Below are positions 20,601-31,802 of a stretch of DNA of 64,000 nt, piece after piece. Positions within the stretch are counted from its first letter, which is position 1. Every line of letters starts with the position of its first letter. The translations under genes and the position numbers were made by a program. The DNA is from Cladopsammia gracilis (Eukaryota; Cnidaria; Anthozoa; Scleractinia; Dendrophylliidae). The stretch lies in contig JAJGOT010000219.1 in NCBI GenBank assembly GCA_022457155.1, positions 631,001 to 695,000 of the forward strand, given 5' to 3'. The notes beneath the pieces were generated by a model, which made no database searches, was not told the DNA's origin, and saw only the letters and a list, made by a program, of their open reading frames with translations.

Positions 20601-23091
20601 TGACTATGCCGAGTTTGTTTGCCAATCAGAGTGCGTAAAACACACTATCCACTGGTTAGTATATACTGATCATCTTCACCTGTTGGGTTTGAAATAGACT
20701 TAGGCCCCGTCCACACGTATCCGGATATTTTTGAATCCGCAACTTTTTTGTTGCGGATTGGTCTTTTGGCGACTTTGGCTTACGAATCCGCAACTTTTTT
20801 AATCCGCCCTCCAGAGTGGAAATTTTTGATTACGCTACGAGTCAGCATCGTGTGGACGGTCGAATCCGGATATTTTTTAATACGCTAACGTAACAGTATC
20901 GGATCCAATCTTAAACCGTGCGAATATTTAACATGGCCGACCGAAATGTTATCGCTTCACTTCTAGTTGGACTTATTTTAGGTCTAATGACATGTTTACA
21001 GTTGAACTTGGCTTTGAACTTGGCCTTTGCGCATGCTCTGTTGACAACATTTAAAGAGGAGCCCTTGGTACTAAAGCGAATCCGGATACGTGTGGACGGG
21101 CAAATACGATTCGAATACGCTACGTGTGGACGCGAATATTTTCTAATCCGCAACAAAAAAGTTGCGGATTGAAAAATGTCCAGATACGTGTTACGTGTTT
21201 GCTTTTGTCTATTTTAAGAAAAACAAAAGGAGAAAGAAAAAGAACCAAAGTCACTTAAATGTGCGGTTGATTACAGACCAATATAGTAAACCCGTAATTT
21301 TCCGGGCAGTGCAGAATTTGAGAATAATTTCTAATCCCAATACAACAGACCTTTTCGAAGTAAACTCTGCCATTTTGAAAATAGAGCAAACGGGTCACGA
21401 AAAACAGTGTTTGTTTGGGAAAAAACAACAGGCATTCGGCGTCAAATAGCTTAGATATCTGAGAAATTTATGAAAGGTAAACTTACAATACTAGGTAAGA
21501 GATTTTCTTGTTAACATTTGAGCTATTTGCCTTGGCTACAAAGCGTGTAATCACGTTTTAACGTTTCCATACATTTGACTATTAAAATTTCCCGCGGGCT
21601 TTGCCAGGCTTTACACACAATTGTATGAAAAATATTAAAATTCGATTGCACGCTTTATAGGCCAGCAACATCTCTCAAATTTTATAAGAAAAATATTTTA
21701 CCCAGTGTATTAAGTTTACAATTCATTGATTTTTTCAGATATAAAATTTGGCGTAAATCATTTGACTTTTTTTTTCATACAAACACTATATTACCTGTTT
21801 TCCCCATTTCCAAATTGAGTTTATCCCGAAAAGGTATATTTTGAGCAGTAATAAATTGGTTCTTTTTGCAAGAACTGCTGACAGCTGAGACAATCGAGCA
21901 ATTTGTCGAAGCCTGTGCATATTGAAACTATTTTAATAATTTTTAATTACACAACTCTTAATGAAACAATATTCAGACTGGCGTTAATTTATTTAAAACC
22001 TATTTGAATTTTTGATAAAAGCATTTATATTGATTTATTTTTCCGCGCTTTTCAAATTGGAATATTTTATATGATTGGGGCCTAACTATACTTTGTGCAA
22101 ATTGGTGAAAAACTGAGCCATAATTATATAAAATGACAACAAAATAAAATCACAAAGAACTGTTTTCTCGTGTGAATCTAGCCTTCTACGCAGACGTCCT
22201 TGGGGCTCGTCACGCAATCTTTCTTGCCCTAAGGACGTCTGCGTAGGAGGTTAGTGTAAATCAGGCTTAAGATTGTTGTGTTTTACATCACTTTGAAACC
22301 ATGACACAGCAAATTTATATTTTCGCAGGAAACCAAGCGGAGAAGCCATTATCGCTGTCAAATTCGTAACATCACGTAAGCCACTTCATCTCAACTTCAT
22401 AATATAACAAAGTCATCTTCCATTCATTTATTTATTAAAGTTTAAAAATTGTATCTATGGCAACAACTATTTCGGAATGCTTTGAGTTTCACGTTCTCTT
22501 CGCATCACTTCGCCTTCTTTATCGAACATCCCACAAAATAGCCCATGTTTTCATTCGTAGGCACGAACTGCCTATTGTGACATGTGATGGTGCACATTTT
22601 TGGTTTTAAGGTGATGTCGCAACGACGATTTTTAGTGCAACATGGGTGCACGGATGATTTTCTTCGCAATTTTTTCGGCGCGAGTTTTTTATTCAGCTTC
22701 AAGAAACTTGCAAAGCAAAAACACGAATTTTGCTCAAGTCGTTTCGTATAACATACCTGTCGTTAATTTTACTGCGCTAAAAATCGTCGTTGCGAATCGT
22801 CCTGTGTGATATCACTTTTAATTAAGCAAACGTGCATTTCATTCAATTCTGTTTAGTTTTAAGCTACCCTAAGTTGTGGTATATAAAATTCATGAGGCAA
22901 ATTACTGAATTGAAGTAAAATTATCCCGTCAGAAACTGCCAGTTGAAAGCAATTAAAAGCAACAACTAAAAATGCACTCGGCGTTAAAGAAGGTTTGCCG
23001 CTATCAAAAGATGATTTGGCATAAAACACAATAATGTAATTTTGTACAGAATATTTTTTCAGATACATACCACAGTTTTCAGTTCTTTCAT
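17685..23091 (-). CDS. TXN: Thioredoxin, 112 aa, five coding exons
   Basis: The minus-strand exons are 23091-23071, 20314-20210, 19342-19283, 18555-18493 and 17774-17685, all phase 0 with GT-AG sites. The protein is a disulfide oxidoreductase of the cytosolic thioredoxin type. WCGPC stands at 30-34 (catalytic C31 and C34), the buried Asp is in VVVDFFADW, cis-Pro P74 is in SSIPHF, and the C-terminal GAN...LKEKINKW helix is present. Length and spacing match animal thioredoxins (human C32, C35, P75). The first coding exon is the least certain part. It encodes MKELKTV and gives [20 protein letters not shown], the expected beta1-alpha1 start. An overlapping AATAAA cluster (minus strand, near 17653-17667) lies just past the stop and may be the poly(A) signal. 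Introns carry several mobile elements. Confidence 0.88.
17850..18465. mobile_element. AATTGAGTGTCG-family MITE, copy 3, interrupted by a TTAA element
   Basis: CCCGCGCTTGACACCAGTTGCATGT-like sequence (shared with 5795-6053) and a right end CTTGGTTTTACGGCACTCAA flank the nested element at 17916-18375. The left part of the host element is missing. Confidence 0.65.
17916..18375. mobile_element. TTAA-flanked foldback element nested in a MITE
   Basis: TTAA at 17916-17919 and 18372-18375. The inverted arms AAATCTACACGTCACGTAAT / GATGTTCATTACCTGACGTG and AGTGCCCATAACC / GGTTATGGACACT extend about 60-70 bp. It sits in the last thioredoxin intron. Confidence 0.8.
19793..19877. repeat. Hairpin in thioredoxin intron 2
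   Basis: ATTTGTGGCTCGCAAAGCGG and GCTTTGCGAGCCACAAAT form inverted arms about 40 bp apart. A weak open frame covering it is probably not a gene. Confidence 0.7.
20430..20585 (+). repeat. Degenerate 106-bp satellite copies in thioredoxin intron 1
   Basis: TTAAGCAGTACTTCCTGTAC and GTGTGACCATTCAAATGAAA show one full and one partial unit. Confidence 0.85.
20702..21192. mobile_element. MITE with GGCCCCGTCCACACGTATCC end
   Basis: Left end AGGCCCCGTCCACACGTATC and ATCCGCAACTTTTTTGTTGC. The right side has the inverse GCAACAAAAAAGTTGCGGAT but a decayed tip (CAGATACGTGTT). The ends resemble the 42304-42952 element. Confidence 0.7.
21193..22190. other. Thioredoxin intron 1 interior, nothing recognised
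   Basis: A+T-rich sequence with no element ends or coding signal. Confidence 0.35.
22191..22250. repeat. Compact hairpin (CCTTCTACGCAGACGTCCTT)
   Basis: CCTTCTACGCAGACGTCCTT is the near-perfect inverse of AAGGACGTCTGCGTAGGAGG, with a 20-base loop. It lies in thioredoxin intron 1. Confidence 0.8.
22606..22820. mobile_element. Foldback element (GCAACGACGATTTTTAG arms)
   Basis: GCAACGACGATTTTTAGTGC and CGCTAAAAATCGTCGTTGCG are inverted. The outer GGTGATGTC / GATATCAC pair is consistent with a short palindromic transposon. Confidence 0.65.
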
Positions 23092-24293
23092 TTTTGTTGT
23101 AAGGTAAAGTTCTTCGACGAAACAGGATCTTTTGAACGTTGTCAGGTTCAGCTTGGGAGACACTTGTGCTATAAATGAAATAAGGAAATTGAGTACAATT
23201 ACCTAGCAGGGTGATATTTATCTTTGTTTTTATACAAAAACTCGGCATGACGTTCCACTTCCTACATTTCCGCTACGCATATAATTCTAGCTGAATTACC
23301 CCAAAACAGAATGAAATATTGTGTTAATATCGAGATACTTGCCTTATATAAAACAGAATAGAAAATTGTGGATTGTACTTTGATAGTTAGTTGAGTGAAA
23401 ATGGTGAAAGCGTTATTTATTTATTTATTTATTATTTTTTTGGTTTACTTTGTCGGGCAATAAATTTCTACCCAGACCATGACGCGGGATGATCTAAATA
23501 ACCATGACAACGGCTGTGCCGTGGGGGACTATATGACAAGCAAAACCTCAAAAGGATTTATCGCATTATTAAAATTCCCTTTTGGTAATGACGTTTTCAA
23601 GTGCTAAACGCAAATTTCCTAAATTAACGCTGCGTGAAATTAATGTTAATTTCAAAATTTCGCGTTAATTTCTTTGAGCGTTATTTTCTGTATTAATTAA
23701 TTTCCGCGACAGTTAATTTGTTTTATTTCGCCCCAAATTCTGAGTCATGTCTTTAGCTTTACCTACTTACAGACTCTGTTTTCTTTGTTCATCACATTTC
23801 AAACTGTGTTCTGTGTACGATAATTGAAGTTCACTCTCGCCCCAAGAATGGTCATTGAAAAAATTTTCTCTATTAAACCGGGCGAGACTCAATACGTAAG
23901 GCCAAAGAAGCTTTTTTAATCTCAAAAGGCAGAACACTTGTATCTCATGGCCTCAACATTCGCGAAGAAACGTACTAATTATTCATTTTCATATTATTTA
24001 GTTTCCTTTCATTGTTTTTATCTCGTTAATGCGCTTGCGCATTAAGCGAGATTTCGAAGTCGAGTACTAATCAAAGGCGTCCTTAGAGCCAACCCGTGAA
24101 TTTGAAATGCTAACGGGCGCGTAAGGCAATAATTGCGGTAAGCTTATGTTTTCACTCTGTCACGGTTCAATATATATATATTTTTTAAATTAAACGTAAG
24201 GATTTTTGACAAACGGAAATAATAAAAATACAGTACATCACTTTCATAATGTTCAGTCCGAAGAAAAAAGAAAAAAAAAGAAAAAAAAAAAAA
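23092..24293. other. Thioredoxin 5' flank
   Basis: A (TTTA)n tract is at about 23411-23432. A palindrome CTCGTTAATGCGC/GCGCATTAAGCGAG is at about 24018-24050 and recurs at 26670-26700. No promoter motif can be assigned with confidence. Confidence 0.4.
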
Positions 24294-24372
24294 CGCCCCG
24301 ATCAAGATTCCAACCTGAGCCTTTCGGCTGTAAGTCCGCGATTTACACCACTCGACCACCGCGACCACTGAC
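24294..24372 (-). ncRNA. tRNA-derived (Ser/Leu-like) pseudogene or SINE head
   Basis: The minus strand carries an A-box-like TGGTCGAGTGG and a B-box-like GGTTGGAATCT at tRNA spacing, followed at once by a long T tract that would end Pol III transcription. The anticodon stem does not pair cleanly, so it is probably not a working tRNA. Confidence 0.45.
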
Positions 24373-24702
24373 TTGTAATGGGAGAAATTTTATTACTTGA
24401 AGATAGATAACCATCAAAACGCGTGTCTCAGTTGAAAATTCCTTTTAGATCGATTTTAACGTTGCATTAAAGACTCCAAATGCGAAACATCTTTAAGCTT
24501 ATTGTTGTTTATATTCGTTTACACCAATTTAGTTATTGTTATCGCTGGATTCACGCTGTTCTTGTTACAAAACGCATTCGTAACAAAGCATTACGTCACT
24601 AAGTTTACAGCTGATGGAAGGAGTGAGCGAGTGAGTGACTCATTTGCATATCTGTCGTCGTTACCGATAACCCGTTCATTACGCATGCGCGTATATTCAC
24701 GG

Positions 24703-25190
24703 GTTAAAAAGGGACAAAAGTTGTTAACAAAATTTTGTGGACTTTTGTCCGGGGGGGTTTCTTGTTCCTTCTTTATAGAAGCTATATTAGGGCATTGAGG
24801 ATATGGTTGGTTAAAGCGGTTAGGATTTCAAGAAGGGCGTCACATACTGCCACTAAAATGTTTGGGGAGCACCCCCGGACCTATTGTTAATTTCCCTAGG
24901 GTATTGGGATGTCAGAACTTGTGATGAACTTGTCATATCTCACATTACGTTACCGCAAAGGCATTAAGTTCTTCTTATAAAGTTTCGATATCTCACGTTA
25001 CCTATCAGCTTCAATCATTTATCGTAAAGCCAAAAATAGGTCAAATGCGTTTTTTGGCAAACGCAGTTTGAGAATTTCACGGTGTATTTTTACGAATGGC
25101 GACGTTTTAAGAAAGTTAAATGGGACGGGAAAGTTTGTGTTTTAATATGAGCGATATGGCAGAGCAAAATTTGCGTTTGTTCTAGTACGC
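24703..25190 (+). repeat. Segmental duplicate, copy A (about 480 bp)
   Basis: It starts GGGACAAAAGTTGTTAACAA and runs through GTCCGGGGGGGTTTCTTG, GGAGCACCCCCGGACCTATT and AATATGAGCGATATGGCAGA. Copy B is at 26717-27200 and is nearly collinear. No intact open frame exists in either. Confidence 0.9.
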
Positions 25191-25324
25191 GGGTGGCGGC
25201 TTAGAATTTTAAACATGAACGCTTATCAGCATAAGTGGAAAAGCGTTATTTCCTGAATTATTCTAGAGCTCTCACGCAATGCAAGTATGAACGTCCCAGT
25301 ATGGGAATCCCGAAACGTCGACTT

Positions 25325-25375
25325 GGATATCGAGTTCGAGTTCGAGTTCGAGTTGGACTTCGAGTTGGATTTCGA
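25325..25375 (+). repeat. GAGTTC/GAGTTGGACTTC short tandem repeat
   Basis: GAGTTCGAGTTCGAGTTCGA followed by GAGTTGGACTTC. An inverted counterpart lies at 32446-32511. Confidence 0.85.
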
Positions 25376-25404
25376 AATATGAAAAACTATAATCGATAAA
25401 AATC

Positions 25405-25610
25405 GACAGTCTCCTTACGGACACCTCTCTAATACGGATACCTCTCTATTACGGACAGTTTCCTGTGTCCCGACAAAATTCTCACATATTTTCTTTAAAA
25501 AAGACCTCTATAATACGGACCCTCTCTAATACGGACAACGGACACTAAATTCGGTCCCAGAGAGCAAATTAATATAAACTTAACCTCTTTATCACGGACA
25601 CTCCGGTGAT
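25405..25610. mobile_element. Tc1/pogo-like element fragment
   Basis: Repeated CTCTCTAATACGGAC and CTCTATTACGGACAGT motifs resemble pogo/Tigger-type terminal repeats. Ends are not defined. Confidence 0.35.
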
Positions 25611-25856
25611 CAGGTGATGATAGTTTGAGTAAGTAATACAATTTCCTGTTTGCGGTTACAAACATGTATCGCAAGACGTTTTCAGAATAGACCTTATCAC
25701 GGTTTTTCCAAAATTTTATATGGGCCTGATAGCAATAATCCATCGACACTGCTGGGAAAAGCGTCTCAAAATTAGTAAAATGGCCGAGTTTAAAAGCGAT
25801 ATCTTTTAAAATAATGGAGATATAGCTCCGCAAAGTCGGCAAATTTCACAGACGTT

Positions 25857-25912
25857 TGTATCGCGCGGCCAAATATCTTGCCTACCGGTAGGCAAGAAAT
25901 TTGGCCGCGCGG
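25857..25912. repeat. Near-perfect hairpin around ACCGGT
   Basis: CGCGCGGCCAAATATCTTGC and GCAAGAAATTTGGCCGCGCG pair around CTACCGGTAG. Confidence 0.85.
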
Positions 25913-26716
25913 ATCTGGATCACTAAAATCCTGTACAAGATAAACTAGTAGTTTCCATTGGAAAGTGAAGTGCTGCGAGTAAAGCTTATTGCAGAAGAAG
26001 ACTTGTTTGGAGATATCTCGTTAATTGCATGTACTTTAGATAGTGAACAGATGAGCGACTTGATCTATTTTGCCATTGGATTAACTTTGCTAATATATAT
26101 GCCGTTCGAACGGCAAAACCGCACGGCTACTGAACGGATGAACGCGAAGTATGAATAAAGACGTTTCTGATGGCTCAAAACGGGAAAGTTTGCAGAGATT
26201 AGCGACCTTTAATTCTCTCTCAATGTAATGTGCGACTCTGATGAAGATAACGAATGGAAAGCAGAACTATCGACTATGGTCTAAGTAGAATTTCGAGGCG
26301 ACTGGAGGCGTTGGAGCGATTTTACCGCCGATTTCCTTCGGTGGATCCGATCGGCTCGATGAGCGGAGTGCTGTCTCTTTCAGAGGGAGGACTGAAACAG
26401 TTGAAATAAAAATCGCTGGAATCGCGAATCGACCGCAAAACCACTCACTGAGACACAAGTAAACACACAAAGAAGTTCAGATGAACCAGTTTTATTCAAA
26501 TATCGTTCCTAATTTTACGCTCAAACTCGAAGTGAATTTTCCCAATACAAATCCTTATAATTTCGCTATTACGCCATTTACCACGACGTTTATCACTTGA
26601 GCTTAGGCTACCTGTGCTGCCAGATGGTACGTTGTGACAAAAGGCAGTATCCTCTCGTGACCTTTTTATCTCGTTAATGCGCATGCGCATTAAGCGAGAT
26701 TTCGGAGTCGAGTATG

Positions 26717-27200
26717 AAAAGGGACAAAAGTTGTTAACAAAATTTTGTGGACTTTTGTCCGGGGGGGTTTCTTGTCCCTTCTTTATAGAAGCTATATTAG
26801 GGCATTGAGGATATGGTTGGTTAAACCGGTTAGGATTTCAAGAAAGGCGTCACATACTGCCACTAAAATTTTTGGGGAGCACCCCCGGACCTATTGTTAA
26901 TTTCCCAAGGGTATTGGGATGTCAGAACTTGTCATGAACTTGTCATATCTCACATTACATTACCGCAAAGGTATTAAGTCCTTCTTTAAGTTTCGATATC
27001 TCACGTTACCTATCAGTTTCAATCATTTGTCGTAAAGCCATTGAAGCTGCTTTAGAAGGGATGCGTTTTCTTGGGAAACGCAGTTTGAGAATTTCACGGT
27101 GTATTTTTACGAATGGAGACGTTTTAAGAAAGTTAAATGGGACAGAAAAGTTTGTGTTTTAATATGAGCGATATGGCAGAGCAAAATAGCATGAACTTTG
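26717..27200 (+). repeat. Segmental duplicate, copy B
   Basis: Same series of blocks as 24703-25190, with small substitutions. It is preceded by the palindrome TTAATGCGCATGCGCATTAA. Confidence 0.9.
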
Positions 27201-27204
27201 CGTT

Positions 27205-27680
27205 TTTTGAGGAGCACCCCCGGACCTATTGTTAATTTCCCTAGGGTATTGGGATGTCATGAACTTGTCATAATTATCTCACGCTACGTCACCACAAAGG
27301 TATTACAGTTCTTATTTAGTTTCGATATCTCACGTTACCTACGGTATCAATAATCTTTCAAATTTCAAATCATTGCCATTAATAGATTTAGGTACATGGT
27401 AGAATGTATTGACGGTGATAAAAATTGCGCTTTGATTATGCAATAGTATGCAAGGGACCTCGTGATTTTGCAGACTTCGTCAAACTATTTCTTGTTTGCT
27501 GCAATTCTCTCTACAGTTCTATTCGTATACAAGTAAAATTTTGTTGTTGACAAAGCAAGCATTTTAACAACCATTTTATAAGCGATCTGAGCGTTTCAAT
27601 TCAAGACAGACATTGGAACTTATTATTACGGACTTAATTGAGAAGATATTATTTGAGTGCCAATACGAAGAAAATATCAA
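27205..27680 (+). repeat. Segmental duplicate, partial copy C with tail
   Basis: It restarts at GAGGAGCACCCCCGGACCTA. A tail follows (TCATTGCCATTAATAGATTT, GTATTGACGGTGATAAAAAT, GAGAAGATATTATTTGAGTG) that recurs at 28135-28438. It contains the uninterrupted version of the site disrupted at 28438. Confidence 0.85.
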
Positions 27681-27689
27681 GAAGTGGTT

Positions 27690-28438
27690 AGGATTTTATC
27701 GGATACACCGCCACTAAAATTTTTGGGGAGTACTCCCCGACCTATGTTAATTTCCCTAGGGAATTGGCATGTCATAATTTTTTTTTAAGTTTTGATATAT
27801 AGCGTTACATATCAATCTTTCAAATTTGTTTTTACGTGGATGTGTCCGAGACGGCATTGATCTTCAAAGGTTCAAGAAATTTGTGTTTTTCTTGTCAATC
27901 ATATGTCGTAAAGCCATTAGTGCTCATTTAGAAGGGTAAAAAAGGTCAAATGTTCTTGGGAAACGCAGTTTGACTGAAAATTTCACGGTGTATTTTTAAA
28001 ATGAATGGAGACGTTCTGAGGAAGTTAAATGGCAAGGGAGCAAAAACAATAATTACTAAGTTCAATTTATGAAATGAATGGCTTTGAGTTCTCATAGTAT
28101 GTTATCATTTCATGAACTACCGATCACGCGAACGAAATCATTGCCATTATTAGATTTAGGTACATGGTGGAATGTATTGACGGTGATAAAAATTGCGCTT
28201 TGTTTATGCAATAGTATGCAAGGGATCTCGTGATTTTGCTGAACAAACTAATTGTGCAAATGTAGAAGTTATTGTTTGCTGCAATTCTTTCTACAGTTCT
28301 ATTCGTGTACAAGTAAAAGTTTGTTGTTCTGAATTGAATGACAAAGCAAGCATTTTAACAACCATTTTATAAACGATTTCAGCGTTTCGATTCAAGACAT
28401 ACATTGGCATTGTTACGGACTTAACTGAGAAGATATTA
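27690..28438 (+). repeat. Segmental duplicate, partial copy D with tail
   Basis: GGGGAGTACTCCCCGACCTA, CGTAAAGCCATTAGTGCTCA, then the same tail as copy C up to GAGAAGATATTA, where a palindromic element begins. Confidence 0.85.
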
Positions 28439-28800
28439 GTGCCATTTATACGGGAGAAAATAAGACGCGTCTTATCTAAGACGCGACTTAAATAAGATGC
28501 GAAGTGTACCATTTATACGTTTGCGTCCAACATAAGACGCGAAGATCACGTATAAATGGTTCGCGTCTTATTTTGATACGGCGCACTTGTTGTTCACGTC
28601 TTATTTAGGACACGAAAGCATTTATACGAGGAAGTTCACGTCTTATTTAAGACGCGGACAAAATAAGAACTTAAAAAATAAGTCGCGTCTAAAATAAGAC
28701 ACGAATGCTTATTTTGTACTGTTTATACGATCGGTTCGCGTCTTATTTAAGTCGCGTCTTATCTAAGACGCGTCTTATTTTCTGTCGTATAAATGGCCCT
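28439..28800. mobile_element. Palindromic element (CCATTTATACG ends, AAGACGCG-rich), 362 bp
   Basis: The ends GTGCCATTTATACG and CGTATAAATGGCCCT are inverse. The interior is repeated CGTCTTATTTAAGACGCG-type palindromes. Direct ATTA repeats flank it (28435-28438, 28801-28804), and the uninterrupted target is preserved in copy C near 27648. Confidence 0.9.
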
Positions 28801-31200
28801 ATTATTTGAGTGCCAATACTACTCAAGTAAAAAACATTTGATAAACGTTTTTTCACCATTTTTCCGGATCCACGGTTGTGGCGTGCAGGAAAGACAGAAA
28901 CATTTCCGGTGAAGATCGCAAGAAAAGACAGAAAAGTCAGAAAAATATAGCACTGCGACAGCTTGAGACTCAGTTGAAGTAAAAAGTAGTGAAAATTGCT
29001 TTTCAGTGTTTATCTGGCTTTGACAGCTTTCGTAATAAAGTTTCCTTTTTATCATTGTGGAATGTCCGGTTTCCGGAAGATTAGAAAGAACGGGAGAGAG
29101 CGAATCTTAAAAATAAAATTAAAGTTGGAAAAATAAATATTTGCTCAATTCTTTCTTTGAGGAATAGAGGAATTCTAAGGATATGCACTTTTTGTCCTGA
29201 CTTCCTGACTGAATTTAAGTCTTAAAATAGCAATGAATATGCGTGAACGGACTCTGATCGATCAATGACAGACATTGTAGCGCCCATAGGTCATGGATCA
29301 GTTCTTTTCTTCTTTAAAATCTCCGTAAAATTCTTAGATGTTTATATCTTATATATAAAGATCTACAAACGCGGATAAGCGTAAACATTTATCCGATGCG
29401 TTGTGGCACACATCAAAGATTTAAATTGGATGATCCCACAGGCAGACCAATCGTGATATCCAGTACACAGTAATGAAATATACTAGGTAATAATACGATT
29501 TGTCACGGAATTGATAAGCGATAGAAAAATCGAAAATATTACACACTAAAGTCTTCTCACCTTTACTTTATTGTCTCTTGATGTATCCTGACCGGTTTAA
29601 ATGCATTTTTACAACTTTTGTCACTCGCCCCACTATCCACTATAAAAGAAGGGAAGGCTGGAGACCTCTGAGCGAACCCTCGCCACGCGAAAGCCAATAA
29701 TTTCCAAACAATTCAACTCAAGCTCCCCGAATTGCCACCAGTGAGGCCGCAGGTTAAATGTCTACCCGTGCGATTCGTGCTAGCTTCCAAATTCCGTATC
29801 ACGGGCTCTAAAAGGGCTCCGTTTTGGAGCGATTCTGGCCATCTTCGCTTCGCCATTGTCCGCGATCCAAACGGCTGTACCACGAAATTCGAATACTAAA
29901 GCTTAGCGACCGCGTCACAGAGACAAAATGACATTCACCCGAGGGGAGGGTCGTTACTTTTGCCCTCGCGCAAATTGACACCGTCGGGGGAGCCGGTGCG
30001 TGTAATTCGAACGGAAACCACACGCGTGACCTGTCACTTATTTGTCTTTATTTGATAAAGTGCAATTTTTCATCAAGATCAAAAGTAAAGTCTCTCTTTA
30101 AAATAAAAATGCTCGAAGGAAAATTATTAAGCTTGTTAAAACCAATTTGCGCCAAAAAATCAAAAATCAAAGGTCACGGATATGTATGTGTATACCGGGA
30201 GTCTAGGGTGTACTCTAACTGCACCTCCGATCCAAGAGAGAGGAAGATAGGGGCCTTGGGAACGAGGTTGGTAGTCGTTTCAATAACAAATGGATCATTA
30301 AAACAGACCGTTGGCCGTCGGGTGTTGATATGAACGATATGGTCAATAATGTTTAATTTTTATTGGTAAATTGCACAACCTTCTAAAGTCGCTGTCGTAA
30401 TTTGTCGTATTTTTGAAGCGGAATCGAACCGCTTCTCGCTGTTCAGAACGTCTCATGTCGGCAATTTTCGGGGCCAGGTCGCTTGTCGTTTTTACCAAGG
30501 CTTCTTTAAGCCGAGATGTTTTGAAAACAGCTTCAGCTATAAAAGGAAACGAAATCCTAATCACCAGCTCTATTCCTACAAGAGTCACCATTCTGCCCGA
30601 AGGTACACAATTTTTTAGTTGACGGAAAAAGCGACAAGTAAAATATTTTCATTTGCCTTTTTTACAATAGTCTACCTTAGTGAAGTATTTAGATAAAACA
30701 TTCCTTTTTTACTGAAGTCTTTTTACTGAACTTATTCATATGCACAAAGTTCTTGTTTTGTCTCATACATCCACATATACACTGCACATATAAATTGGCT
30801 GTTTAAAAACATTGCTAGTAAATCAATTTTAATCCCAAATGAAAATCGTTGCAATATGTTTTAGTTTTGTTTAAATGTCAATAAATAAAGATAGTAAATA
30901 TTTTTTAACCTTCGAACATCTTTCCCAAATTTCGATTGATAAGAAAATCGCCATTGTAATGCCATACAAGTCATTGCTACTAAAATACTGTGACTGATAC
31001 AAAACATAGAAAATTAACTAAGTAAAAGGGCTCTCTAAAGATAGATTGAATCTAAGTAGTTTTGCCACCCCCATCCCTCCTCATAATTTTCCCCCGTAGC
31101 AACCAAATTGGCCTCGGCTCATTCGCTTAATATTATCAAGTTGAAGTTTCCCCTCAGCTGTAAAATGAAGACTATTTTGAACAAATACGCTAAATTAACA
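28801..31200. other. Intergenic, no convincing gene
   Basis: A TATA-like CTATAAAAGAAGG at about 29641 precedes a G+C-richer stretch to 30030. It could be a promoter or a retroelement end, but no linked open frame is convincing. Short open frames at 30052-30622 lack family motifs. Confidence 0.3.
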
Positions 31201-31434
31201 TGAAAATTATTTATATTCATACTCGTGATTATTTTGTTGCTCATGACTTTTATTGATTTGGTGGCTCCTAAAAGAGCCCTTAAGTCCTCTATGACTGCAA
31301 TGTCTAACTCTACGATTAGACCTACAGGTATTTTCAATCTTTCAACTTCAATAAACCATTTAGCAGCTTTACACATATTACCTATCACGTCTTTACTACA
31401 TTTACCTATCAAAGGCACCCAACTTTTCCAATTC

Positions 31435-31466
<32 letters not shown>

Positions 31467-31520
31467 TAACCTTACATTCTCTGGCATTAACGAGATGGCT
31501 TTAAGAGCCCTTTGATTTCT
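31200..31520 (-). repeat. Repeat-pair member with (TTG)n, possible decayed element
   Basis: TATTCATACTCGTGATTATT and ACGAGATGGCTTTAAGAGCC recur at 35020-35290. A 145-codon minus-strand frame crosses a (TTG)n tract (poly-Asn) and matches no family I know. Confidence 0.45.
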
Positions 31521-31802
31521 TTTGTGTAAGTGCCGATTGTCTAGAGGCAAAGACACCTTGATGTTTTCTGGGTAACCCCGTGATTTGAGGCGTTGTTTGA
31601 ATCTTAAAACGCTCTCTTCAAATGTTTTCTTTTTTATGAAGAGTTAGTTCTAAGCAATCTTATTGCTTTCGCCTTTAATGAATCCATATTTTACGCCTGG
31701 TGGGTCAGGCGTGAGACGATGTGTCTGTACTGAAAGGTCTCGGTCGGCTTGTAGTGAGTGTTGATATCCAAGATGGAATCTTTTGTGAATCTTTTCCCAT
31801 TA

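Noticed and set aside
20911..21172. Overlapping 81-84 codon frames on both strands
   Set aside because: They lie inside a MITE and encode its inverted ends; no conserved motif.
31119..31556. 145-codon minus-strand frame with poly-Asn
   Set aside because: The poly-Asn is a TTG microsatellite and parts of the frame are repeated at 35 kb with stops. Kept only as a repeat.
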